A DNA stretch of 64,000 nt from Zygnema cylindricum (taxonomy: Eukaryota; Streptophyta; Zygnematophyceae; Zygnematales; Zygnemataceae). Below are positions 48,130 to 60,221 of the stretch, in pieces. Location: positions 1 through 64,000 of the forward strand of contig JBBHKE010003498.1 of NCBI GenBank assembly GCA_037447655.1, given 5' to 3'. Position 1 is the first letter of the stretch. Each line of letters begins with the position of its first letter. The position numbers and the translations under genes were made by a program. The notes beneath the pieces are model-generated. The model saw nothing but the letters and a program-made list of their open reading frames with translations. It ran no database searches and had not been told where the DNA came from.

Positions 48130-51100
48130 TACCACACTTCTCCCTGTAGAAAATTAGCTTAGGGGAAGGCACAGGTTTGGTCATCATATCTGCTACCATC
48201 TCACAATCTGGTCGGTACTCTAAACTGATTATTTTATTTTCTACTTTCTCTCTAACAAAGCTGAGTCAGATGTCCATGTGTTTGGCTTTAAAATGATGTT
48301 TAGGATTGGCAAAAATAGCAATTGCTGCCTGATTATCACAAAAAAAATTCTGCACACCACTCTTAAGGTGACTAAGCTCACCAAGCAAAGACTTGACCCA
48401 CATCAATTCTTTTACAGCAGAGCAAGAGGCCATAAAATCAGCCTCCATGGTGGACTGAGCAATAACCTTTTGTTGTTTGCTATTCCAACAGCAAGCCCCA
48501 TCACCCACATATAATACATATCCAGAAGTGCATCTCCTCATCGGAGCATCACCATAACTAGAATCACTCCAAGTAGTGATGTCAGTATTCTCCCCACCCA
48601 AATGCAACCATAGATCCCTAGTTCCTATCAAGTATGTAAAGACTCTCTTAGCTGCCTCCCAATCCCTCTTAGTGGGAGCATTTAGACTTCTACTCAGCAC
48701 TCCTACAGCTGCAGCTAAATCTGGCCGGGTACAATTCATAAAATAGATTAGACTTCCCACTACTTGCCTGTAAGGAATAGTTTGCATGAACTTCTGTTCA
48801 CCAGGAGATAATTCCTCGTCTAAGACTATGACTCCTTCTTCCTCACTCCCCTCACTTCCCTTCTTCAACTCCATTGAAGTTATACAACTATTAGCTTTAT
48901 TCATCCGAAATTTTTCAAGCATGTTCCCTATTGCTTTCTTTTGAGTCAATCTTATAATCTTTCTTTTTCGGTCTCTCTCTACTTGGATTCCCAAAATATA
49001 TTTTGCTTCCCCCATATCATTCATTTCAAATCTCCCCTTAAGATCGGTTTTCAGTTTATTAATTTTTTCCATTGATTTACTTAAAACAAGCAAACAATCA
49101 ACATAAATTGTAATAAATATAAAACCTTCCTCATCTTCGAAAACATAGATTGAGTGATCTGAGGTGATCCGGATATATCCCAAACCTGTAAGAAACTCAT
49201 CAAGCTTCTTATTCCACTGTCGAAGCGCCTTTTTCAAACCATAAAGAGATTTAATCAGCTGGCATACCTTACTCTCCTCTCCTTCCTCCACAAACCCTTC
49301 GAGTTGTCGCATGAAGATCTCCTCTTCCAATTCTCCATGCAAAAAGGCTGTTTTGATGTTCATCTGGTGCACTTCCATGTCTTCCGCTGCTGCCTGGCCA
49401 AGAAGTATGCGGACGGAGGGAAATCTGACCATCGGGGCAAAGGTTTAATTGTAGTCAATTCCCTCATTTTTTGTAAATCCCTTTGCCACTAATCGGGCCT
49501 TGTAGCGCTCGATTATGTTATCTGGGTTCAGTTTTAAATTGAAAACCCATTTACAACCGATTGGTTTTTGGTTAGGTGGACAATCAACCAGCTCCCAAGT
49601 ATCGACTGCGATAATTGAGGCCATCTTCTTATTGATGGCTGTCTTCCACCAGTTTCTTTCTGGACAAGTCATCGCCTCTCCATAAGTCTGGGGTTCATCT
49701 TGATGAGATAGTTTTGTTACCTTGTTGTTAACTTGTTTTTCTTGCAATCTTTTGCTACTTCTCCTTCCTCCTTCAAAATCTGAGGCCGAAATAGATGGTT
49801 TTCATGGATTCTTTTGAACAATCTCGGCTTCTCCCCTATCCCTTGATTCCAAATCAATTTCCACCACGTCTTTCGCTTCGGATAGAGTTGTTACTAGAGT
49901 TTCCACAGCCGAGTCCTTTTCGGTTTTATTTGTACCTCAAGAATGTCATCTTCTCTAAAACCTGGATAGTTAGGAAGCTCAAAGTCATCGGAATTTTCTG
50001 ACTCAAATCTGATTCTTACTAACTTTGTATACTTGAAGGGATCGAAAGACTTTCTTTCATCCATAACTACTAGATGGTTTACTAAGATTATATCTTCCCT
50101 TTTTTGATCATAAACTTTATATCCTTTAACATCCTCATCATATCCTAATAAGTATCCCGGTTTTATTTTAGGATCTAGCTTCCAATTAGACCGATCTGTA
50201 TCTAGACTGAATACTTGACTGCCGAAAACCTTTAAGTGAGATATGTCTGGTTTCCGGCCTGTCCATCTCTCATAAGGTGTTTGATCTTTTATAGCTGAAG
50301 TAAGAACTCTATTTTTGAGGTAATTAGCACAGTTCATTGCTTCTTCCCAAAACCTTTTTCCTATCTTCTTATCCGACAACATACTTCTAGCACTATCATT
50401 TAGTGTTCTATTTAACCTTTTAGCTACCCCATTCTGTTCCGGATTTTCTGGAACTGTCTTTTGGTGTTGGACCCCATCTTCCCTCAGAAAATCCTCAAAC
50501 TGGTTAGAAGTATACTCTCCACCATTGTCACTCCTTACTCTCTTGATTGGAGTTTCATGGAGTTTTTCGCTCCATGCTTTATATTCTCTAAAACAATCCT
50601 CAGCTTCTGACTTGTTTTTCAAAAAATACACCCGGGAATACCGAGACCAATCATCAGTTATAGTCATCATAAATCTCTTCCCCTCCGGTGAGGGCACTCT
50701 AGCCGGTCCCCAAATATTTGTGTGTACTAGATCTAGAATTTTTTCTCCCTTATAGGTGGCTGTTTTAGGAAAGGGTAATCTGTGTGCTTTACCTTGAGCA
50801 CATCCACTACAATCACTTATATCATCACTCTCACTGAACTGAATCCCTTCCACCACTCCCATCTTTTTCATCTCTCTTAACTTATCGAGATTCACATGCC
50901 CAAGCCTCTTATGCCACATCATAATATCATGAACACCAGCATAATAAAGTTTCTTCGTTTCATTACTTAAGATCAACCTAAACATCCCATGGCTACCTTT
51001 CTGAGCAATGAAATAGACATCCTCCTCAAAACTAGCAGTAAAGACTCCTTCCCTAGTGCTAGTGAAAAAACCCTTATCATCTAATATAGATGTAGAAATA

Positions 51101-52467
51101 AGGTTTTTGTTCAGCTCCGGAATAAACAATACATCGGAGAATGTTAATATGGATGTCTTTCCTTCTACTAACACTTTCAGATCTACCGATCCTACAAGAG
51201 TAGTGGTGACTATCCTCCCATCTCCGTACTCTATCTCTACGGTAGGAATCTTTTTTATCTTAGTGAACAGGTGCCTATCCTTACACATGTGCATGGACGC
51301 ACCTGAATCTTTAATCGAACCTGCTTCACCTTTCAATCTACTGTAAGCACATTTCTGCCTTCGTGGAATTTTGACCTCGTTTTTCGCCTCCAACTCCTCA
51401 TCCAAAAAGAGCTCATCGTCCTCGTCCTCGAATTTCGCCTCATGTACCTGTGTCACAAGGGCCTTTTTCTTTGCTCTCGGGGTACCACCGGTCTGCCCCT
51501 CCTTTAACCAAAGCTTGGTTAGCTTAGTGCACTCTGCCATATAGTGCCTCGGTTTCTTACAAAAATGACATAAACCTTTGGGAGCCCTTGGTCCGAACTC
51601 GTCGGCCTAGTTTTTCTGCTCCCTTCCCCCATAGCTTCAGACCGGTTTTTGTGAATCCTTGTTCTTCCAACTAGTCGAAGTTGTCAAGGCTTCGCCAATC
51701 TTTCCTCCTCTTCCGATCTCAATCGTATTCTTTCGAACGAGAATCATCCCTACAACTGAGTTTCATGTCCACCTTGAGTGCGGCAAGTCCTGCACACGGT
51801 TGACTATGTTCTTGAACTCATCGGGTTACTTCACCAGTAAAGAGTTAACCTTTTCTTTTTCACAAAATTTTTTTCCTGCACTCTCTAGCTCGATGAAGAG
51901 TGTAGCAAGCTCATTGCAAAAATCCAACATTTTCCCCCCTTTATATACATATTCCTTAACTTTTTGATCAGCCAACTGTTGTTGCTGAATCGTACCACTT
52001 CGGTACATCTCTATAAGAGCCATCCACAGATCGGATGCACTTTCTACCTGGAAATGAGGACATGCAAGTCCTTGAGTAAGATGGCGTAGGATGAAGTGCT
52101 TTGCTGCCATATTGTTGAAATCCCAGGTTTGAGTATCATTCTCCTCGTTCCTCGGATTAGGTGACATGAATGATGAACCGGTTGCTATTGGTGTGGTCGT
52201 CTCCTTCTCCGCTCTTTTGTCCACCACCTCTCCTTCCTTTATCTCTTCTGTTGAAGATGGACCTCCTTTCTTTGTGAATCTGCTTCCTGCTAACGCTGGA
52301 GGAATTCCAAGACTTGATGGACCCCCCAATAGTCCACTCACCATCCCCCAAAACATTTTTTCGCATAGAGCTCCTATCATCATACTTTCCCAGTATATGA
52401 AACCAGTTCCATTAAAGATTGGTACCCTAGAGGGTGGGCCCATAACCTGAAACTTTGAGACCTCCAT
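48130..52467 (-). pseudogene. Ty1/copia gag-pol, element B (inactive)
   Basis: Gag begins near 52467, or at the ATG inside the primer site (52443), with VPIFNGTGFIYW. A CCHC knuckle (CHFCKKPRHYMAEC) lies around 51533-51580 in a frame-broken stretch. Next come the aspartic protease motif KDSGASMHM (about 51300), the integrase HHCC and DDE domain (51000-50300), reverse transcriptase (49750-48900) and RNase H (48700-48270). Lesions: frameshift near 49940; TGA at 49802-49804; TAA at 49445-49447; TGA near 48266. First integrase Asp reads HTNIW; third catalytic position reads NGVAKR with Lys; the RT active box reads YVDC. It cannot make a working polyprotein. Most of these lesions are also in element A. 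Confidence 0.9.
52433..52447 (-). promoter_or_regulatory. Copia primer binding site matching the initiator tRNA-Met anticodon arm
   Basis: On the minus strand GGTTATGGGCCCACC follows directly after the LTR end (TTTCA at 52448). Its complement GGTGGGCCCATAACC is the anticodon stem-loop of eukaryotic initiator tRNA-Met (CAT anticodon), not its 3' end. Half-tRNA priming of this kind is known for Drosophila copia. Confidence 0.75.
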
Positions 52468-52724
52468 GAGTCCTCAGAGTGGACAGCTTCTAAGAAGCCT
52501 CTAAGATAACCCTGACCCCTTTGTGTTTCAGCAAAAACAAATGCCACCTTGATAGACAAAAACTCTGACCAACTCCACCTTTGTGAAGACAAGACTCCCC
52601 TGAGTGGATAGCAAAAAGAATCTCTGAATTTGCTCCCCAAGGCAGTAAGTTATGGAGGGTCAAAGTTGACCTTTTGTACAGAAGCTCTCTAGGAGAGAGG
52701 GTCCTATCTTCTAATTTTTCTAAG
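52448..52724 (-). mobile_element. 5' LTR of element B, truncated to its last 277 bp
   Basis: Matches the terminal part of the other copia LTRs (GGTCAACTTTGACC palindrome, CTTTGTGTTTCAGC). At 52720-52724 it joins the gag of the opposite-strand element at the shared pentamer CTAAG. Confidence 0.85.
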
Positions 52725-55700
52725 CTAACCGAGCTTTGGTTAAAGGAGGGGCAGACCGGTGGTACTCCGAGAGGAAAGAAAAAGAGCCTTGTGACACTGG
52801 TACATGAGGCGAAATTCGAGGACGAGGACGATGAGCTCATTTTGGATGAGGAGTTGGAGGCGAAAAACGAGGTCAAAATTCCACGAAGGCAGAAATGTGC
52901 TTACGATAGATTGAAAGGTGAAGCAGGTTCGATTAAAGATGCAGGTGCCTCCATGCACATGTGTAAGGATAGGCACCTGTTCACTAAGATAAAAAAGATT
53001 CCCACCGTAGAGATAGAGTACGGGGATGGGAGGATAGTCACCACTACTCTTCTGGATCGGTAGATCTGAAAGTGTTAGTAGAAGGAAAGACATCCATATT
53101 AACATTCTCCGATGTATTGTTTATTCCGGAGCTAAACAAAAATCTTATCTCTACATCTGTATTAGATGATAAGGTGTTTTTCACTAGCACTAGGGAAGGA
53201 GTCTTTACTGCTAGTTTTGAGCAGGATGTCTATTTCATTGCTGAGAAAGGTAGCCATGGGATGTTTAGGCTGATCTTAAGTAATGAAACGAAGAAACTTT
53301 ATTATGCTGGTGTTCATGATATTATGATGTGGCATAAGAGGCTTGGGCATGTGAATCTCGATAAGTTAAGAGAGATGAAAAAGATGGGAGTGGTGGAAGG
53401 GATTCAGTTCAGTGAGAGTGATGATATAAGTGATTGTAGTGGATGTGCTCAAGGTAAAGCACACAGATTACCCTTTCCTAAAACAGCCACCTATAAGGGA
53501 GAAAAAATTCTAGATCTAGTACACACAGATATTTGGGGACTGGCTAGAGTGCCCTCACCGGAGGGGAAGAGATTTATGATGACTATAACTGATGATTGGT
53601 CTCGGTATTCCCGGGTGTATTTTTTGAAAAACAAGTCAGAAGCTGAGGATTGTTTTAGAGAATATAAAGCATGGAGCGAAAAACTCCATGAAACTCCAAT
53701 CAAGAGAGTAAGGAGTGACAATGGTGGAGAGTATACTTCTAACCAGTTTGAGGATTTTCTGAGGGAAGATGGGGTCCAACACCAAAAGACAGTTCCAGAA
53801 AATCCGGAACAGAATGGGGTAGCTAAAAGGTTAAATAGAACACTAAGTGATAGTGCTAGAAGTATGTTGTCGGATAAGAAGATAGGAAAAAGGTTTTGGG
53901 AAGAAGCAATGAACTGTGCTAATTACCTCAAAAATAGAGTTCTTACTTCAGTATAAAAGATCAAACACCTTATGAGAGATGGACAGGCCGGAAACCAGAC
54001 ATATCTCACTTAAAGGTTTTCGGCAGTCAAGTATTCAGTCTAGATACAGATCGGTCTAATTGGAAGCTAGATCCTAAAATAAAACCGGGATACTTATTAG
54101 GATATGATGAGGATGTTAAAGGATATAAAGTTTATGATCAAAAAAGGGAAGATATAATCTTAGTAAACCATCTAGTAGTTATGGATGAAAGAAAGTCTTT
54201 CGATCCCTTCAAGTATACAAAGTTAGTAAGAATCAGATTTGAGTCAGAAAATTCCGATGACTTTGAGCTTCCTAACTATCCAGGTTTTAGAGAAGATGAC
54301 ATTCTTGCAGGTACAAATAAAACCGAAAAGGACTCGGCTGTGGAAACTCTAGTAACAACTCTATCCGAAGCGAAAGACGTGGTGGAAATTGATTTGGAAT
54401 CAAGGGATAGGGGAGAAGCCGAGATTGTTCAAAAGAATCCATGAAAACCATCTATTTCGGCCTCAGATTTTGAAGGAGGAAGGAGAAGTAGCAAAAGATT
54501 GCAAGAAAAACAAGTTAACAACAAGGTAACAAAACTATCTCATCAAGATGAACCCCAGACTTATGGAGAGGCGATGACTTGTCCAGAAAGAAACTGGTGG
54601 AAGACAGCCATCAATAAGAAGATGGCCTCAATTATCGCAGTCGATACTTGGGAGCTGGTTGATTGTCCACCTAACCAAAAACCAATCGGTTGTAAATGGG
54701 TTTTCAATTTAAAACTGAACCCAGATAACATAATCGAGCGCTACAAGGCCCGATTAGTGGCAAAGGGATTTACAAAAAATGAGGGAATTGACTACAATTA
54801 AACCTTTGCCCCGATGGTCAGATTTCCCTCCGTCCGCATACTTCTTGGCCAGGCAGCAGCGGAAGACATGGAAGTGCACCAGATGAACATCAAAACAGCC
54901 TTTTTGCATGGAGAATTGGAAGAGGAGATCTTCATGCGACAACTCGAAGGGTTTGTGGAGGAAGGAGAGGAGAGTAAGGTATGCCAGCTGATTAAATCTC
55001 TTTATGGTTTGAAAAAGGCGCTTCGACAGTGGAATAAGAAGCTTGATGAGTTTCTTACAGGTTTGGGATATATCCGGATCACCTCAGATCACTCAATCTA
55101 TGTTTTCGAAGATGAGGAAGGTTTTATATTTATTACAATTTATGTTGATTGTTTGCTTGTTTTAAGTAAATCAATGGAAAAAATTAATAAACTGAAAACC
55201 GATCTTAAGGGGAGATTTGAAATGAATGATATGGGGGAAGCAAAATATATTTTGGGAATCCAAGTAGAGAGAGACCGAAAAAGAAAGATTATAAGATTGA
55301 CTCAAAAGAAAGCAATAGGGAACATGCTTGAAAAATTTCGGATGAATAAAGCTAATAGTTGTATAACTTCAATGGAGTTGAAGAAGGGAAGTGAGGGGAG
55401 TGAGGAAGAAGGAGTCATAGTCTTAGACGAGGAATTATCTCCTGGTGAACAGAAGTTCATGCAAACTATTCCTTACAGGCAAGTAGTGGGAAGTCTAATC
55501 TATTTTATGAATTGTACCCGGCCAGATTTAGCTGCAGCTGTAGGAGTGCTGAGTAGAAGTCTAAATGCTCCCACTAAGAGGGATTGGGAGGCAACTAAAA
55601 GAGTCCTTAGATAATTGATAGAAACTACGGATCTATGGTTGCATTTGGGTGGGGAGAATATTGACATCACCACTTGGAGTGATGCCAGTTAGGTGATGCT

Positions 55701-56134
55701 CCGATGAGGAGATGCACTTCTGGATATGTATTATATGTGGGTGATGGGGCTTGCTGTTGGAGTAGCTAACAACAAAAAGTTATTGCTCCGCCCACCATGG
55801 AGGGTGAGTATATGGCCTTTTGCTCTGCTGTAAAGAATTGATGTGGGTCAAGTCTTTGCTTGGTGAGCTTGGTCACCTTAAGAGTGGTGTGCAGAAAATA
55901 TTTTGTGATAATCAGGCAGCAATCGCTATTTCTGCCAATCCTAAACATCATTTTAAAGCTAAACACATGGACATTAGACTCAACTTTGTTAGAGAGAAAG
56001 TAGAAAACAAAATAATCAGTTTAGAGTACCGACCAGATAGTGAGATGGTAGCAGATATGATGACCAAACCTGTGCCTTCCCCTAAGCTAATTTTCTGCAG
56101 GGAGAAGTGTCGTCTAAAATTAAAGATTGACTAG
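52720..56134 (+). pseudogene. Ty1/copia gag-pol, element A (inactive, 5' truncated)
   Basis: Starts in the 3' part of gag (LWLKEGQTGGTPR), so PBS, gag N terminus and zinc knuckle are missing. Protease motif reads KDAGASMHM. The integrase keeps HTDIW but has Lys at the third catalytic position (NGVAKR). RT has YVDC. Lesions: frame break near 53050; one-base deletion near 53950; TGA at 54442-54444; TAA at 54799-54801; several stops in RNase H (55600-55850). From about 53950 to 55590 it is almost identical to element B, then diverges sharply. It is on the opposite strand to B, making a head-to-head palindrome. Confidence 0.9.
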
Positions 56135-56147
56135 AAAATAAGAGGAG

Positions 56148-57203
56148 TGTAGAAATTAAAGGTCTTTTAAAGTATTTTCTAGGTCTTAATAGAAATATAG
56201 AAAGAAGCCGAGGCAGTCTACCTCTAACTTCTCTCTCCAAACTCTCAAACTTGTCGCAGTCACTGAGGAATTGGAGAGGAAGCTAGAGCCATGGCTACCT
56301 AGGCTATCCAGAGGTTTACGGGATATAAATATATTAGTTTATTTACGGTTGGGTTATTTACTAAAAGAGCATGTGTTTACCACAGGATTTGATCCTGGTA
56401 CCTGCCGGACGGTAAGCTGCCGACAACCGATAGCCTTAACCGTTAAGTCTAGACATAGTGTTACGTATTATAGGGTTTGATAATTACTTAAACATTAATA
56501 TGTAGGATAGTTCATTTAACTAAAATAGTTTTATGGGACACATAGATCTAGTAATGTAAAAGTACGGATTACGGTACGGATAAGAAACAAATACCGCGCA
56601 TTTATTTCTTTAGCCAAAAAAATACCGCGCATGTATTTATTACGGCTACGATTTAATGTGAATTTAATCTGACGCCCGGAATTAACGCCGAGATTTCGGA
56701 AGAGAATTTGGCGGTTTTTGATCATCGCCACATCGGATGACATGTGGCGGAATGACATTGGATCGCGGCATTTCCGAGGATTAAGGGAGCGAATCCGGAT
56801 ATACCACGTGTCGACATTAAAGCCATGTCGTACAATGTTCGTATAGAAAGAATACCGGCAACTGTACTTTTGTGTACGGTGGAGTAATCTGATTGGCTCC
56901 AGATTGAGTCTGTGAGAGAGATATGACTTAGAAAAATTAGGAGATAGGACCCTCTCTCCCAGAGAGCTTTTGTACAAAAGGTCAACTTTGACCCTCTATA
57001 ACTTACTACTCAGGGGAGCAAATTCAGAGATTCTTTTTGCTATCGACTCAAGGGAGTCTTGCCTTCACAAGGGTGAAGTTGGTCAGAGTTTTTGTCTGCC
57101 AAGGTGACAGTTGTTCTTGTTGAAACACAAAGGGGTCAGGGTTATCCTAGAGGCTTCTTGTAAGTTGTCCACTCTGAGGACTTATGGAGGTCCTAGAGTT
57201 TCA
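56148..57203 (+). mobile_element. 3' LTR of copia element A
   Basis: 1056 bp, TGTAGAAATTAA to GTTTCA, preceded by the polypurine tract AATAAGAGGAG (56137-56147). The four bases CCAC follow the LTR end, as they also do at the outer end of LTR B (47042-47045, reversed). Confidence 0.85.
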
Positions 57204-57207
57204 CCAC

Positions 57208-57738
57208 AGTACACCATAATGCACAGCGGAAAGCTCCAAGGATCTTCCCGTAGCAACAGCAGGCGCACACAGCAGTGACAAACAAGCTTGCACTTTATTT
57301 CTCAAGAGGGGATTACAAGATTCAACGCTCGCTGCGAAGGTCTACTCAAAGAGTGTCCTATCCACTAAGCCTACTTGACTATTTAAACTAGCTAGCTGCT
57401 ACTCAACCTAGTACTGTACATGTGTACACGTAGACCTTCATGGTTAACCGAGACAAATCCCAAAAATATCTTGTAGAACAATACCGTTCTATCTTCATTC
57501 CGCGGCGTTGCTATACTGCTAAGCTGCGTTGCTCTGCTGCGGTGCTATTCTGCTACGCCACTAACTAGCTATGCTGCTAAGCTACTATAGTGCTATGTTG
57601 CGCCGGTGTGGAATCGGAACTGCGCTGCTCTGACATCGCAACCATAGCAGCCAAGTTGCTAACTACTAAGTACACAACTTTGTAACCTTGTTACAATGCC
57701 TCCAACTAGGGCTTCAACGTCTCGCTGAACCTTATGTC
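57208..57738. other. Noncoding flank between copia LTR and gag-like pseudogene
   Basis: No gene seen. It is rich in GCTGC/TGCTA short repeats (57500-57650). On the minus strand it carries an AATAAA signal at about 57297. It may be the 3' untranslated or LTR part of the element that holds the gag-like gene, but it does not match the LTR at 59281-60159. Confidence 0.3.
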
Positions 57739-59033
57739 TCAGGGAAACTGCAACTGCTGGAGTATACCGTACGTCTCTTCGCGGTACTCCTCGAATTCAT
57801 GTTGCAGGGTGTCGAGTTGGTTTTGGAGCTGCTCACATCGGGTCTCTAGCAACGCAATATGATGGTCTACAGTTGCCAAACGTCTCCCAACGATTTGCTC
57901 CCGCACTTGGTCCTCCCCCTCTTCCGGTACAGCCTCGGGACCCTCGGGTTGCGGCGGAATGGCCGCTAGTGCAAGCTCCTCAGGTGCCGGAATTTGGGGC
58001 GATTCGGGTTCTCAAGTTGTTGTGCCTCTTCCGCCTCCTCTTCAGCCGGTTCCCACCTAGGTACCTTCCTTAGGTTGAAGGCCGCTTGTTTCTTGGCAGC
58101 TTGGGCCTGCTGCAGAGTGTCCTGGCCAGCTTGAGTGCCCGTACTTCGGGGGTGACCTCTGCCCGAGCAATGATGTCATGGAGGCGAACATCCCACGGGT
58201 GATAACGGCGGAGTAACCCGGGAACATCCACCCTGTACCGGTAGTTATCCTCATCTACTTCCACAAACGATAGGACATGGGGGTTTAGCTACACATATCC
58301 CTTGTGGTCGTTCCCGAGGTCTTTCGTTCTCATAAAATTCCTGGCCAGGTGTGACGGTACGCTGGCGGGGATAAAGATAGGATTCCCAAGTTTTCTCGTA
58401 CGCCACTCATTGGGCCACTCCTTGGGATCCCAATACAAGCGCTTCGCGAAGTTGAAGGCGAGATCCGGATGCTGTGTGTCGGCAAAAAGTGGGAAAAGGT
58501 AATCGGGAATTTCCTCTCCTTGTTCACTCTCCTCGGCCGTCTCCCTTTGGCTTTCTCGAAAGAGAAACACGTGGTCTCCACTGGGGTATTGTGCTTCCGC
58601 TTTCTTTTCCGTGCTTCCGCTTTCTTTTCCACGCTTCCGGAGGACTGCTCGTCTGCGGTACTCTCCTTGTTGGGGTCTTTCATCACCTCCAGATCGGAGG
58701 CGCGCTTCTCAATTGACGAAGGCGTTGGTTCTCGTTCTGGTTCCTACGCCTCCGAGAACTCATGATCCTCGTTGTATTCCTGATCCCCTTCCCGGTTTTG
58801 GGTGTATTCAGGGTCCTGTGAGTTTTCCAACCCCTCCCCTCCACTGGAACTCGCGGCCCTGCCTTACTACTGGCGGTTTCTTTTGGTTCCGGCTTCGCTT
58901 CTACCTCTCTTCTCCAATATGCCTCTACCATGGCCACCGCCGCCATTAATAATCTCAGGGAACGGGTCACATCTCCTTGCCCCACTCGTACAAGCCTCTT
59001 CTTTTTCGGTGGTGGAGAGGAGGACGACGCCAT
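57739..59033 (-). pseudogene. 'HPWD' gag-position protein, frame-broken
   Basis: Starts at ATG 59033 (MASSSSPPPKKKRLVRVGQG), about 250 bases inside the LTR at 59281. It passes through at least two frame breaks (around 58740 and 58070). Blocks in order: a basic start, a Glu/Ser/Lys-rich part with DEQSSGSVEK, the conserved aromatic block (IPDYLFPLFAD, RLYWDPKEWPNEW), RYHPWDVRLHDIIARAE, and a coiled-coil end (LETRCEQLQNQLDTLQHEF) before TGA at 57739. Blocks and order match the protein inside the pogo-like transposon (6458-7480 and its extension to about 6170). Its place after LTR and PBS suggests a retrotransposon gag. No CCHC knuckle or standard gag domain is visible, so this is inference. Confidence 0.6.
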
Positions 59034-59262
59034 AGACACTGTTGTACAAGACAATTCCGGTAATTCTAGAAGTAAAGGCAAACTGACCGCGAGGAGAGAA
59101 GCAATCTCTAAGCTGCCGAGACTCGGTTGGTCGCGTGGGCAGATGGCGGCTTTATCAACAAGGGTTGAGGGTTTCACTATTGGATTCTGCAAAGCGTCGC
59201 AGCGTGCGAGGGTATCGCAGCGTCCAACATTTATAAGACTGCGCTGTTGCGGCGAAACCAAG
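59034..59262. other. Leader between LTR and gag-like start
   Basis: About 230 bases separate the putative primer site from ATG 59033. The minus strand frame is open (it begins MFHHVGNNEPL at 59291 inside the LTR end), but I see no domain in it. Confidence 0.35.
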
Positions 59263-59278
59263 GGTTCGTTGTTACCAA
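59263..59278 (-). promoter_or_regulatory. Possible primer binding site of the gypsy-type LTR
   Basis: On the minus strand TGGTAACAACGAACCC starts three bases after the LTR end. It opens with TGG as expected for a tRNA 3' CCA end. I cannot assign the tRNA. Confidence 0.4.
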
Positions 59279-59280
59279 CG

Positions 59281-60159
59281 TGGTGAAACACAATTGCGTC
59301 GTTGCGCTTTCCTATCAGCGCTGTTGTCCATAGCTTATTGCAGCCATGGATTACTCACGGAAACACCCACAGACTACCTCAAAAACAGCTGTGTTTTAGA
59401 CGACACAGATTACTCCACAATAAACAAAATGATCTCAAACTGCACCAATATGCAGTATATCATATACACTGTAAACTCTCAAAGTTACAGCCAAATCCAC
59501 CAAGGCATCTAGAAGATATAAGCTCCAGAGTTTCCCAAATATAGTTGACAGCTTCACAAACTAGCCACTTAGACTGATCACAGAATCTTACAGAGATACT
59601 GGAATACAATGAAACTTCACAGACATATAGATTCTATATCATAGAATAACTCCACAAAGTTTCACATGAAAGCACCAATCAGAGTGATCACACCAACAGG
59701 TCAAAGATGCAGAAAATAGTCTGCCATTGCTTTGATTAACTTGACTGCGATGCATAAAATAATCTAAGTCCTGCAAGTTATACTCAGAGTACGGAGGCAT
59801 ACCAGCCGTACTGTATCTACTCTAATAACCTAACTAGTCAAAAAGACCAACCTCTGTTGTACATAATATTTACACCGTACTCTTCGTATGTCAGAAACTA
59901 AGCTACCACTAAGCTTAATCATCACTACTTGAAATCTATCCTGTTCATATTATCCGTAGTTGTGCTGGCTGCGCTTTCCGTACGGATCATGAAGATAGCC
60001 GCAACTGCGTTGACTTAACTGCGTCGCAGCTGCTCCGTACCGGCGGCGCCTATTTCAACATTCCATTTATTTTACATCGGATCGCTTCGCGATCCGCCGT
60101 CCATTCGTCATTGCTTGTTCACACCACTCAATGAATCTTTTACGTAACTTTAATTATCA
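59281..60159 (-). mobile_element. Ty3/gypsy-type LTR
   Basis: 879 bp, in element orientation TGATAATTAAAG...GTTTCACCA. It is preceded by a polypurine tract (GGGGGAGCGAAGGG, 60162-60180 region, minus strand) downstream of the pol gene, so it is the 3' LTR of the chromovirus. The primer-site-like sequence and gag-like gene on its other side suggest it also serves as 5' LTR of a second, partial element. Confidence 0.7.
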
Positions 60160-60221
60160 AACCCTTCGCTCCCCCAATCCGTGAATCTATTCAAACCTCC
60201 ATATTAAAATCCAATTAGCAG

